From the NCBI GenBank assembly GCA_016712265.1, contig JADJRJ010000030.1, forward strand, positions 1,116,001 through 1,180,000: a stretch of DNA of 64,000 nt, written 5' to 3'. The notes below the pieces were generated by a model that saw nothing but the letters and a program-made list of their open reading frames with translations, did not search any database and had not been told where the DNA came from. The first letter of the stretch is position 1, and every line of letters begins with the position of its first letter. Source of the stretch: Gemmatimonadota bacterium. GTDB taxonomy: Bacteria; Gemmatimonadota; Gemmatimonadetes; Gemmatimonadales; Gemmatimonadaceae. Shown here one piece after another: positions 53,663 through 62,007 of the stretch. Position numbers and translations under genes: made by a program.

Positions 53663-54852
53663 GGGACGAGGACCTCTGTGGGAGGGTGGTGGGGTGTGGC
53701 GTGCGCTGTGGCCTGGGCGGCCACCAGGTCTCGTGTGCGCAGCAGGTTGCCGGCGACGGGCAGGTGGAGGCTGAAGGTCGTCCCCACACCAACCGTACTC
53801 GTCACCGTAAGGTGGGTATCGAGCAAGGCACACAATTGCCGACAAATGGCGAGCCCCAGGCCCGTGCCACCGTGCGTACGTGCTGTCGTGTTGTCGGCCT
53901 GCTCAAAGGGCTCGAAGATGGCCTCGAGCCGATCAGCGGCGATCCCAACTCCGGAATCGGTCACGTCGATCCGGGACGGAGCCCCGTGCTCATTTAGCGC
54001 GACGCGCACCAGGACGCGGCCCTGCTTCGTGAACTTGAGGGCATTGGAGACGAGGTTGACCAGGACCTGTCGCAGGCGCATGGCGTCGGTTGATACGATG
54101 AGCGGACCTGTGGGGGCGTCCGCCTCCAGGGTCACCCCGGGCGCGACATGGGTGGCGTGCAGCTCAATGACTTCCTGGATCACAGGCAGCAGGTCGGTGT
54201 CGCACACCTCCACCACCACCTTGCCCGCTTCGATGCGCGACAGGTCGAGAATGTCGTTGATGAGCGCCAGGAGGTGGCGCCCGCCCCGGTTGATCCGTTC
54301 GAGGTAGGTCCGTTGGCTGGTCGCGAGCTCCTGGGCGCCGCGCAGCATGAGGTCCGAGAAGCCGATGATCGCATTGAGCGGGGTGCGCAGCTCGTGACTC
54401 ATGCTGGCGAGAAAGGCACTCTTGGCGCGGTTCGCTTCTCCCGCCCGGACAAGGGCGACGGCGAGTTGGTCAGCCATGGCTTGCCGTGCCGCCATGTCGG
54501 CCTCCAGCTGGGACTGGGCGGCGCGCAGGTTCGCGGCCACGTCCACCAGACGCCGCTCGGTCATGGCGGCCCGCGCCAGCTGGCGATCCCTGTCTTCGAC
54601 GGTGGTCGGCCGGTTGGCCCGTCGGGCCAGACGCCGCGTGGTGCGATGGTGCGCCGCCCGATACCAGACCGCCCCGACCGCGGCGGCCAGGGCCCCCGCC
54701 AAGGCACCCGCTGCCAACTCACCGGTCCCCAGGCCAATTCCTGCAGCGCCGAGCACAATCCACCCCCCAGTACGCCACAAACGCTCCTTCAGGAGGCGCG
54801 CTGCTCGGCGATAACTGAACCGATGGTCAACCGGTCGCGGGGATCTGTGCAT
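53659..54852 (-). CDS. Sensor histidine kinase (HisKA/HATPase_c) of a split phosphorelay
   Basis: The product has 397 residues. Two N-terminal helices (GGWIVLGAAGIGLGTGELAA region), a coiled coil (about 85-145), then the H-box FLASMSHELRTPLNAIIGFS (His153). The ATPase has LRQVLVNLVSNALKFTKQG (N-box), DVTDSGVGIAADRL (G1), FEPFEQADNTTARTHGGTGL (F and G2), and ends without a receiver. No sensory domain is visible, so the membrane region or coiled coil may sense. It is the first gene of the HK-HPt-RR operon. Confidence 0.93.
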   Translation of the reverse strand: MHRSPRPVDHRFSYRRAARLLKERLWRTGGWIVLGAAGIGLGTGELAAGALAGALAAAVGAVWYRAAHHRTTRRLARRANRPTTVEDRDRQLARAAMTERRLVDVAANLRAAQSQLEADMAARQAMADQLAVALVRAGEANRAKSAFLASMSHELRTPLNAIIGFSDLMLRGAQELATSQRTYLERINRGGRHLLALINDILDLSRIEAGKVVVEVCDTDLLPVIQEVIELHATHVAPGVTLEADAPTGPLIVSTDAMRLRQVLVNLVSNALKFTKQGRVLVRVALNEHGAPSRIDVTDSGVGIAADRLEAIFEPFEQADNTTARTHGGTGLGLAICRQLCALLDTHLTVTSTVGVGTTFSLHLPVAGNLLRTRDLVAAQATAHATPHHPPTEVLVP

Positions 54853-54941
54853 TGCTGCGAGGGAGGCCGCCCCTCAACCCGGGGCTTCCTTGGGAGTATC
54901 GGCGGGGACTCGCCCTCCCTGCAGTACACGGGGGCCCGGCT

Positions 54942-56312
54942 TCAGCTCGCCGGACGACCGAGTGCGACCGTGAGCTTCCCCAGCGCCGTAAATCGTTTGG
55001 CCTCCAGGGCAATACGCTTCACCTCCTCATCCAACACCAAGCGTTCCCGTGCCGTGACCAGGAACACGGTGCTCTCCCCTGCCGCGAACTTCCGATCCTC
55101 CCCCTCGCGCAATCGCCGCGCCTGCTCCACCACCTCGCGTTGCATCGACAGCAGCTCCTCCAGGGCCCTCCACTCGTTGAGCGCAACCTGGATCGCGATG
55201 GTGACGCCGCGCGCGACGACGGCGCGCTCAGACGCGAGCTGGTCGAGCCGTGCGGTGGACGCCTGCAAGGTTCCGCGTTCCTTACGCCAGAGGAGCGGAA
55301 CATTGGCCCCCACTCCAGCCTTCGCGTCCGCGGTCACGGACCCGAGCGCATCCCCGGGCTCCGCAAGCGAGGTAAGGGTAGCGCTGACATCCGGGGTGAC
55401 GGCGCGCTGGAGCGCCAATCGGCGCACGGCGTCCTGTTCCCGGACCTTAGCCAGCGCCTTGCGAAGTTCCGGGTGCTCACGCGCTGCCGCGAGCACCTCC
55501 GGAGCATCCACCCGGCCGGCCAACACCGACGCGAGTTCGGCGCCACCCGGTCGCAGGTTGTCCGCCAGTTGCATGGGCTGTGCGCGGTCATCCCACAACA
55601 GGCTCTCGACAAACACGCCTGCGTTCTGGAGCGACAGCATCGCTTCACGTCGGGCCAATTGGCGTCGACTTACCTCCAGCCCGGCCTCAATGGTATCAAT
55701 CGCCGCGGCATCGCCCTGCTCCACGCGAGCCCGCAGTGCCACCTGCCGTATCGCCGCGAGTCGCACTCCCTCCTCTGCCAGCAGCACGCGCTGGTGCCCC
55801 TCGTACCAGGCGGCATACGCGTCCGCCGCCGTCGAGAAGAGCTTGTTCACCAACGCATCACGCTCACCCGCCGCCACGTCGCGGATCGCCCGGGCCTGCG
55901 CAAGCGCCACGCGACGTTCATCGGTCACGAGTCGCTGTCCGATCGGCAATGAGACACCGGCCGTCAGTAACCCCCCGCCTGGGGTTCCTCGATCCGGTGC
56001 GGCGAACGGGCCGCGGGCCCGCTCAAAGCCCACCTTGACGTCGACCCCGACCTGGGTGGGAATACTCAACTGCACATCCAGGTAGTCAAAGTACGCCTTG
56101 CCGGCGAGTGCCTTGCGGTCCCACTGGGCACTAACGCGCGGGTCGAAGGCCCCGCGCGCTGCCCGCTCCCGGCCCATGGCCAGGGTGTCGAGCAAGCGCG
56201 CCTGCCGGACGATGGGATGCGCTGTCGCCACGCGTCGCTGGAACTCGGCGAAGGACAGCACCGCCGTGTCGGCAACGACGACCTGCATCAGGACAGCGAA
56301 CGCGGTCATCAT
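54942..56312 (-). CDS. TolC-like outer-membrane efflux protein
   Basis: The product has 456 residues. The ATG at 56312 overlaps the HlyD stop (ATGA); the frame upstream is antisense to HlyD. A short hydrophobic start (FAVLMQVVVADTAVLSFAEF) precedes two OEP repeats of long helices, such as DALVNKLFSTAADAYAAWYE, IRQVALRARVEQGDAAAIDT, and IAIQVALNEWRALEELLSMQ. The family forms a trimeric channel across the outer membrane. It is the third gene of the ABC/HlyD/TolC export operon. The signal peptide is weak. Confidence 0.85.
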   Translation of the reverse strand: MMTAFAVLMQVVVADTAVLSFAEFQRRVATAHPIVRQARLLDTLAMGRERAARGAFDPRVSAQWDRKALAGKAYFDYLDVQLSIPTQVGVDVKVGFERARGPFAAPDRGTPGGGLLTAGVSLPIGQRLVTDERRVALAQARAIRDVAAGERDALVNKLFSTAADAYAAWYEGHQRVLLAEEGVRLAAIRQVALRARVEQGDAAAIDTIEAGLEVSRRQLARREAMLSLQNAGVFVESLLWDDRAQPMQLADNLRPGGAELASVLAGRVDAPEVLAAAREHPELRKALAKVREQDAVRRLALQRAVTPDVSATLTSLAEPGDALGSVTADAKAGVGANVPLLWRKERGTLQASTARLDQLASERAVVARGVTIAIQVALNEWRALEELLSMQREVVEQARRLREGEDRKFAAGESTVFLVTARERLVLDEEVKRIALEAKRFTALGKLTVALGRPAS

Positions 56313-57595
56313 GGGAGGCGCTTCGTTGGCGGCGTGGGCGGCAGGTTCACCGCTGGCGGAAAGCCATTCAGCCGTCGCCAGACCTCGTACCCAACGCGGA
56401 CCTCGTCGAGCATGGTCCACCCCAGGACGCCCGATCCGACCCGGAGCTCCGTGGGCCAAGGCTCGTCGCGGGGATCCGGCACCACCAGCACCCGGTATGA
56501 ACCGTCCGCGGCGTTGATGTAGTCGACCACGCGGATTTCGCCCCCGAACGTCCCCACCGCGACGCTGGGCCAACCAGAGAATTGCAGGGCGGGCCACCCG
56601 TCGAACTGCAGGCGCACCTTGCGTCCGGGCGCCAGCAGGGGCACATCCATGGGACGAACGTACAGCTCCACCGCGACCAGCGGCTCCGCCGGCATCACCG
56701 TGACCACGGGATCTCCCTCCTTGACGGTCTCGCCGACCCCCGATCGCACCGCGCGCACCACGTAGCCGTCTTGCGGGGCCACGATGCGATACATCTCGCG
56801 GCGCAGCGCGAGCGAGGCGTGCGAGCTGCGGAGCTTGGCGACATCCGCCTCCCCCTCCCCGACCTCGGCGTTGGTCGCGCTGCGCTCCGACATGGCCTTG
56901 GCATACTTGTCCGCGTAGTCCGCATCGACCGCCGCCACCTCCAGACGCGCGTTGGTCAGCGACTGTCTCCGCTCCACCAACCGGGCGGTCGCGACCTGCG
57001 CCTTGACCTGGTATGCCTCCAGGTCGGTGCGAGACTTGAGTCCGCCGTCGAAGAGGACGCGATTTCGCTCGAGCTGTCGTCCAGCGATCACCGAGTCCAG
57101 CTCGGCAGCCACGATGGATGCCTCGACCTCGGCAATCTTGTTGCGCGCCTGCCCAATATTAAGCTCGCGCGCGCGGGACAGCGCCTCGATTTGCTGCGTC
57201 AGCGCCGCCACCTTCTCGCGTTTCGCCTCGACCGCGGTGGCCTTGCCCTCGACCTGTGCCGCGGTGCGCTCCACCACCAGCGGGTCGAGGAAGGTCTCCT
57301 TCACTTCGGACAACGTGAGCAGTAGTTGTCCCTTCGACACCCGTTCCCCCTCGGCGACATGCCACGACTCAATCCGGCCCGCGATGAGCGCTGGCACAAC
57401 TTGCGGGCGATCCTCGGGTCGCAGTGAGGTCACCGCACCACGGCCCTGCACATTCTGCTGCCACGGGAGAAAGGCGATGCCCACGGCCACCGCGAGCATC
57501 ACGAGCAGGATACGGCCAATGCGCCAGTGCCGCTCGTGCGCAAGGTGGAGTTGTGCGGACGGAAGCCTGGGAACCACCAGCTCGGCGCCACTCAT
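56309..57595 (-). CDS. HlyD family membrane fusion protein
   Basis: The product has 428 residues from the ATG at 57595, overlapping the ABC stop (ATGA). A helix at about 26-45 (IGRILLVMLAVAVGIAFLP) anchors it in the inner membrane. VVPALIAGRIESWHVAEGERV is the lipoyl half-motif, residues about 95-280 form a long coiled coil (VEGKATAVEAKREKVAALTQ), and YRIVAPQDGYVVRAVRSGVG EtVK-type sequence closes the barrel. It would join the inner-membrane ABC protein to the TolC-like channel. Confidence 0.9.
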   Translation of the reverse strand: MSGAELVVPRLPSAQLHLAHERHWRIGRILLVMLAVAVGIAFLPWQQNVQGRGAVTSLRPEDRPQVVPALIAGRIESWHVAEGERVSKGQLLLTLSEVKETFLDPLVVERTAAQVEGKATAVEAKREKVAALTQQIEALSRARELNIGQARNKIAEVEASIVAAELDSVIAGRQLERNRVLFDGGLKSRTDLEAYQVKAQVATARLVERRQSLTNARLEVAAVDADYADKYAKAMSERSATNAEVGEGEADVAKLRSSHASLALRREMYRIVAPQDGYVVRAVRSGVGETVKEGDPVVTVMPAEPLVAVELYVRPMDVPLLAPGRKVRLQFDGWPALQFSGWPSVAVGTFGGEIRVVDYINAADGSYRVLVVPDPRDEPWPTELRVGSGVLGWTMLDEVRVGYEVWRRLNGFPPAVNLPPTPPTKRLP

Positions 57596-59373
57596 GCGGA
57601 CACCGCCAGTGCCAAACACCAGGAATCCATAGCCAGCATCTCGCGCGCGGTCCCGCCGACCGTCGGCTGCCCGGCCTCGAGCCTGACGATCCGATCCATG
57701 GAGGCGAGGACGTCTCGCTGAGCCGTGCCGACCAGGCAGGTCCACTCGCTCCGCGCGGGGAAAAGAACGGGGAACAGCGCCGCGCGGTCCGCTGGGTCGA
57801 GCTGGTCGAGGGCGCCGTCCACCACAACCAAGCCGGGCCGCGCCACCAGGGCACGGACCACCTGCAGTCGCACCACGACCCCGCGAGACAGCGCCCTCCC
57901 GCCCGCCCGAACCGGCGTCTGAAGCCCATCGGGTAACGCGGCCACCCAATGCCCCAACCCCACCCGGTCCAATAGCGCGATGACATCCTCGGCCGTGACC
58001 CCCGGACGTCCGAGTGCCAGGTTGTCGAACAACGTCCCGTCAAACAGGTCCGGGTCCGCTCCCACCCACCCAATCATTGCGCGTGCGGAGACTGCGTCCA
58101 GGTCATGCCAGGAAACACCATTGAGCGTCACGACCCCGGCATACGATGGCAGGATCCCGGCGACCACACCGAGCAGGGTCGACACGCCGCTGCCACGCGG
58201 CCCCGTCACGCCGACGCGTTCGCCGGCACTCACCGTGAACGAGGTCTCGAACAACGACGGACGGGACGCCCCTTCGTGCTGGAATCGTGCGCCGTGCAAG
58301 CTTAACGCTGCGCCCATCCCGGTCGAAGAGGACCCCGGCACCACGCCGTCCCTGCCTTCCACCGGGAGACTGGCCGCGTGCCCAGCCTTTTCCAGCGCCG
58401 TGAGGATGTCGTACACATCCGACAAGCCAAGGATGAGCTTTTCCACGGCGAGCAGGACGGTCACGATCACGATCTCGGAGGCCACAAACTGCCCGAGGGT
58501 GATTTGGCGATTCACCACGAGGAGGCTCCCCATGATCAGGAGACCGGCGGTGATCAGCGTCTTGGCGCCGACAAAGGCCACCGACTGCCGGACGAGTACG
58601 CGGAAGTGCGCGGCCCGGTATCCGAGGTATGCACTGACCTCATCCTCCATGCGCCGCTCGGGCAGGTCGGTCGGGCCGGCAAAGCGAAAGGTGCGCGAGG
58701 TCCGCGCGAGTTCCTCCAGCCAATGGGCCACGCGGTACTTGTAGTGGGACTCCCCGAGGCTGGTCTGCCATCCCCGTGGGGCGGTGAGGCGAAAGACGAG
58801 TGCCAACCCGCCGAGGAGCACGGCCCCAAACAGCGAAAAGTATGGGTGATAGAAGGTGAGCAGGAGCAATCCGAGCAGGACCTGGAGCCCGGCCGCCACC
58901 CAGTCGGTCAACAGCTTGGCCAGGCTCTTCTGGACGGTCTTGATCTCGAAGAAGCGATTCATCGACTCCGCGAGGTCGACGTCCCCCACGCGATCGAGAC
59001 GCACCCGCCGGAGCCGGTCCGTCAAGTCAAAGGCGAATCGCGCGAAGACCCGTTGTTGGACCAGCTCGACGACGGCCAGTTGCTGCAGCTGCAGGGCGCC
59101 GTTGGCCACGGTCCCGAGGATGACAAAGGCCACCAACAGCACGACCGGCTGGAGAAGCAGGCCGCCTGACACCAGGCCGATGATGGCCTGGACCCCCAGG
59201 GGAAGGGTGAGGCCAAACAATCCGGCGAGCGCCGCATAGCCGTAGACGGCGACGACGAGGGAGCGCTCCTGGCGAAGCAGGCGCCAGAGTCGCGTGAGCG
59301 GCGAGAGGTGGCGGGCCCCCGACGCATCGTCGGGGACCGTTGGGGCAAAGGGTGAGGCGAGTGCCGGAGTCAC
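57592..59373 (-). CDS. ABC exporter (type I secretion type) with a degenerate, probably inactive ATPase domain
   Basis: The product has 593 residues from the GTG at 59373. Residues about 30-330 are a type I exporter membrane domain (LAGLFGLTLPLGVQAIIGLV; LAESMNRFFEIKTVQKSLAK; LGQFVASEIVIVTVLLAVEK). The C-terminal domain aligns with an ABC ATPase but every key residue is changed. Walker A reads GPRGSGVST, with Val397 for Lys. The Q-loop is WVGADPDLF, with no Gln. The signature is LSRGV. Walker B is VVVDGALDQLD, with Gly520 for the catalytic Glu. The H-loop is TAQRD, with Gln552 for His. The fold and reading frame are intact, so this is a stable pseudo-ATPase, not a decaying gene. First gene of an operon with HlyD and TolC partners. 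Confidence 0.9.
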   Translation of the reverse strand: MTPALASPFAPTVPDDASGARHLSPLTRLWRLLRQERSLVVAVYGYAALAGLFGLTLPLGVQAIIGLVSGGLLLQPVVLLVAFVILGTVANGALQLQQLAVVELVQQRVFARFAFDLTDRLRRVRLDRVGDVDLAESMNRFFEIKTVQKSLAKLLTDWVAAGLQVLLGLLLLTFYHPYFSLFGAVLLGGLALVFRLTAPRGWQTSLGESHYKYRVAHWLEELARTSRTFRFAGPTDLPERRMEDEVSAYLGYRAAHFRVLVRQSVAFVGAKTLITAGLLIMGSLLVVNRQITLGQFVASEIVIVTVLLAVEKLILGLSDVYDILTALEKAGHAASLPVEGRDGVVPGSSSTGMGAALSLHGARFQHEGASRPSLFETSFTVSAGERVGVTGPRGSGVSTLLGVVAGILPSYAGVVTLNGVSWHDLDAVSARAMIGWVGADPDLFDGTLFDNLALGRPGVTAEDVIALLDRVGLGHWVAALPDGLQTPVRAGGRALSRGVVVRLQVVRALVARPGLVVVDGALDQLDPADRAALFPVLFPARSEWTCLVGTAQRDVLASMDRIVRLEAGQPTVGGTAREMLAMDSWCLALAVSA

Positions 59374-59433
59374 GGGCGGGTGGCTGGGACGACGTGCCGA
59401 GGAGCACGCGGGAGAACCCTAGCCAGCCTGATT

Positions 59434-59480
59434 CACATCTACAATTTCTACTTTCAGACGTAACACATACAAATTTCTAC
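59434..59480. promoter_or_regulatory. Two imperfect direct repeats upstream of the export operon
   Basis: CACATCTACAATTTCTAC (59434-59451) and CACATACAAATTTCTAC (59464-59480) are near copies with starts 30 bases apart, about three helical turns. They lie 61-107 bases before the ABC start, in the most A/T-rich stretch of the area, and the second overlaps the stop of the neighbouring kinase gene. Same-face direct repeats of this kind are typical response-regulator sites; which regulator binds is unknown. Confidence 0.55.
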
Positions 59481-61342
59481 GCACTCACCGGAACGGGTTC
59501 GGTCGCCGCTGGGAGGAAGATCGAGAAGGTGCTCCCTACGCCGACCTCGCTGCGCACGGCGAGCGTCCCGCCGTGCGCCAGGACGATGCCACGGGCGATC
59601 GCCAGCCCGAGCCCCGTTCCTGCCGTTCGCGACGCCCGCCGCGCATGCCAGAAACGATCAAAGATGTGTGGCAGGGACTCCGAGGGAATGCCCATCCCCG
59701 TGTCCTCCACCTCAATGCTTAGCCCGCCCGGGGCACGGGCGCTCCGCACCGTGACCCGCCCGTCGCGCTCAGTGAACTTGATGGCGTTGCCCACCAGGTT
59801 CGCCAGAACCTGCTCCATCCGCAACGCGTCCAGCTCAACAGTTGGAAGGTCGGGCGCCGTGTCAAACGTGAGCACGATCCCCTGTTCCGCGGCCGACTCG
59901 GACATCATCGTGCGCACGCCGCGGAGGACCGAATCGATCGAGGCCATCTCGGCGGTGATCCGCAGGTGGCCGGACTCGATCGTCGCGGTGTCGAGGAGGT
60001 CCTGGATCAGTCGTTGCATGGCCGCGACGGAGTCCAGGATGGCACCGGCCACCTCGGACCGTCCGGCCGTCGTGGCTGGCTCATGTTCCGCGAGCACCCG
60101 CGCGCACATGCTGATCGCCGACAGCGGGTTGCGCAGGTCGTGGGAAACGATCCCCAGCAACTCGTCACGCATTTGCGATGCGCGCCGCTCATCCCGATAC
60201 AATGCGGCATTGTCGATCGCGCCCGACACCTGATCCGCCAGGCTGTGTGCGAGCGCCACTTCGTCATCGCCACACGCACGCCTGGGGTCCGTCGACACCA
60301 GGGACATCGCCCCAAACACGCGCCCCCGCGCGCGGAGCGGCATCGTGATGTTCGCCACGACCCCCAGCGACTCCACTGCAGCCCGAATCGGCGTGCTCAC
60401 GTCCGAAGCTGCCGTCGGGATCCCGCGCCGGGCTCCGCCGGCTGCCCCCCCGAGAACACTCGCGACCGGGAATGGCCAATCCGAGACCGTGGGCTGACGG
60501 CCGGCCAGGACACGCAGGGCGCGCGTCTTCATCGGATCATCGTGCACGCTGGTCAGCCGGCGCACCTCGCCACCACTCTCCAGGATGTCGATCACGGCGC
60601 AGTCGCAGAGATACGGCACTGCCGCATGACACGCGGCCACCAGCGACTCTTCGTAGTCCAGAGTGGCGTTCAAGTCGTTGCTTGCACGCGCGAGGAATCG
60701 CGCGGACTCCTCGGCGCGCAGCCGAACCGTGATGTCCCGCAGCACGACATTGAACAGGCGCACGCCGTCCACTTCCAGCTTGGAGATGCTCGCCTCTGCG
60801 GGGAATTCACTGCCATCCTGCCGCAGCCCGAAGATCTGTCGCCGTTCGCCCATGCGACGCGCCACGTCGGCCCCCGCCCCAAAAGCGTGGACGTGGCGCC
60901 GATGTGAGCCGCGAAACCGCTCGGGCAGCAGCCGCTCCAGAGGCTGGCCGACCATCGCGTCGGCGGAATACCCGAACATGGCTTCGGCACCGTGGTTGTA
61001 GTGCACAATGCGCTGATCCTCGTCCACCGAGATGATCGCATCGGCGGCGATCATCAGGATCCCCTGGAACGTTCGTTCGGACCGTTGCAGGTCGCGCGTC
61101 GTGCGACGGAGACGCTGGAGCGAGTTGAACGCGAACCCGGTCCCGCCGATCCCCATGAGGACCGCGACGACGAACAGCACGATGGAACCCCGCTGAAGGC
61201 TCCACCCCTGCTCCAACTCCAGCTGGACCACCGTGACCACCAGCAGGAGAAGCACAACGGCCCACGCGACACCGGCCAGGGTGAGCGCGATCCGCCAGCG
61301 GCGCGACGGATCGTCCGAGCTGCCTTCGGGTTGTTCGCTGAT
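59477..61342 (-). CDS. PAS-GAF sensor histidine kinase
   Basis: From 61342 the product has 621 residues. A canonical start first appears at the GTG at 61255, but that would cut the first helix (IALTLAGVAWAVVLLLLVV). An AGGAGG at 61350-61355 sits 7 bases before the in-frame ATC at 61342, giving SEQPEGSSDDPSRRW as N-terminus, so a rare ATC start or a miscalled ATG is likely. Two helices are followed by a PAS domain (IISVDEDQRIVHYNHGAEAM), a GAF domain (about 240-380) and the kinase: GIVSHDLRNPLSAISM (His box), VLANLVGNAIKFTERDG, VEDTGMGIPSESL, TGLGLAIARGIVLAHGG. It follows the NarL-type regulator gene by 2 bases. Confidence 0.85.
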   Translation of the reverse strand: MSEQPEGSSDDPSRRWRIALTLAGVAWAVVLLLLVVTVVQLELEQGWSLQRGSIVLFVVAVLMGIGGTGFAFNSLQRLRRTTRDLQRSERTFQGILMIAADAIISVDEDQRIVHYNHGAEAMFGYSADAMVGQPLERLLPERFRGSHRRHVHAFGAGADVARRMGERRQIFGLRQDGSEFPAEASISKLEVDGVRLFNVVLRDITVRLRAEESARFLARASNDLNATLDYEESLVAACHAAVPYLCDCAVIDILESGGEVRRLTSVHDDPMKTRALRVLAGRQPTVSDWPFPVASVLGGAAGGARRGIPTAASDVSTPIRAAVESLGVVANITMPLRARGRVFGAMSLVSTDPRRACGDDEVALAHSLADQVSGAIDNAALYRDERRASQMRDELLGIVSHDLRNPLSAISMCARVLAEHEPATTAGRSEVAGAILDSVAAMQRLIQDLLDTATIESGHLRITAEMASIDSVLRGVRTMMSESAAEQGIVLTFDTAPDLPTVELDALRMEQVLANLVGNAIKFTERDGRVTVRSARAPGGLSIEVEDTGMGIPSESLPHIFDRFWHARRASRTAGTGLGLAIARGIVLAHGGTLAVRSEVGVGSTFSIFLPAATEPVPVSA

Positions 61343-61344
61343 GA

Positions 61345-62007
61345 CTACGCCTCCTGCAAGAGCCCCAAGCGAAGGGCAAACTGCACGTAGTGCGCCCGAT
61401 GCGACAGCCCGAGCTTTTCGTTGATGCGCTGCTTGTACGTGTCGACGGTCTTCGGACTGATGAACAAGCGCTCACCAATCTCCGGGGCCGAGTAGCCCTG
61501 GGCCGTCAGGCGGAGCACATCCCGCTCGCGTTCGGTCAGGCGTGCATACCGGTCCTTGTCGGCGTCTTGCGGGTCCTTGCGCGTGAGCCCCTTGGCCAGC
61601 ACCCGAGCCGCAGACGGCCGCACGAACAGGTCGCCGTTGGCGACGGCCCGCACAGCATCCACCAGCTCTCGGTCGGCGGCGCTCTTGACCAGGTACCCGG
61701 CGGCCCCGGCCTCGAGCAGCGGGACGAGGAACTCCTCTTCGGGATGCATGGTCAGGATGAGCACCCGTGTGTCCTCCCCCTTCGCGACGATCTCCTTGGT
61801 CGCCGTCGCGCCGTCCATCCCGGTCATCGACAGATCCATGACCACCACATCGGGGTGGAAGCGGTCGACCAGGGCAATCGCCTCCTTGCCGTCCCGCGCC
61901 TCGCCAACGACATCAATGTCTCGGGCCGTACCCAGCACCGCCTTGAGGCCGGCGCGGACGACGGTGTGATCGTCGGCCAGGACGACGCGAATCAGGTCTG
62001 ACTTCAT
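61345..62007 (-). CDS. NarL/LuxR-type response regulator
   Basis: The product has 220 residues. The receiver is complete: VVLADDHTVVRAGLKAVL, VVVMDLSMTGMDG (Asp58), VLILTMHPEEE, GYLVKSAADRELV. The C-terminal LuxR helix-turn-helix is LTERERDVLRLTAQGYSAPE and SPKTVDTYKQRINEKLGLS. It is sandwiched between a degenerate kinase (ATGA overlap) and the PAS/GAF kinase, the likely phosphodonor. An AGGAG site lies 5 bases before the start. The palindrome at 63199 could be its own operator. Confidence 0.94.
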   Translation of the reverse strand: MKSDLIRVVLADDHTVVRAGLKAVLGTARDIDVVGEARDGKEAIALVDRFHPDVVVMDLSMTGMDGATATKEIVAKGEDTRVLILTMHPEEEFLVPLLEAGAAGYLVKSAADRELVDAVRAVANGDLFVRPSAARVLAKGLTRKDPQDADKDRYARLTERERDVLRLTAQGYSAPEIGERLFISPKTVDTYKQRINEKLGLSHRAHYVQFALRLGLLQEA

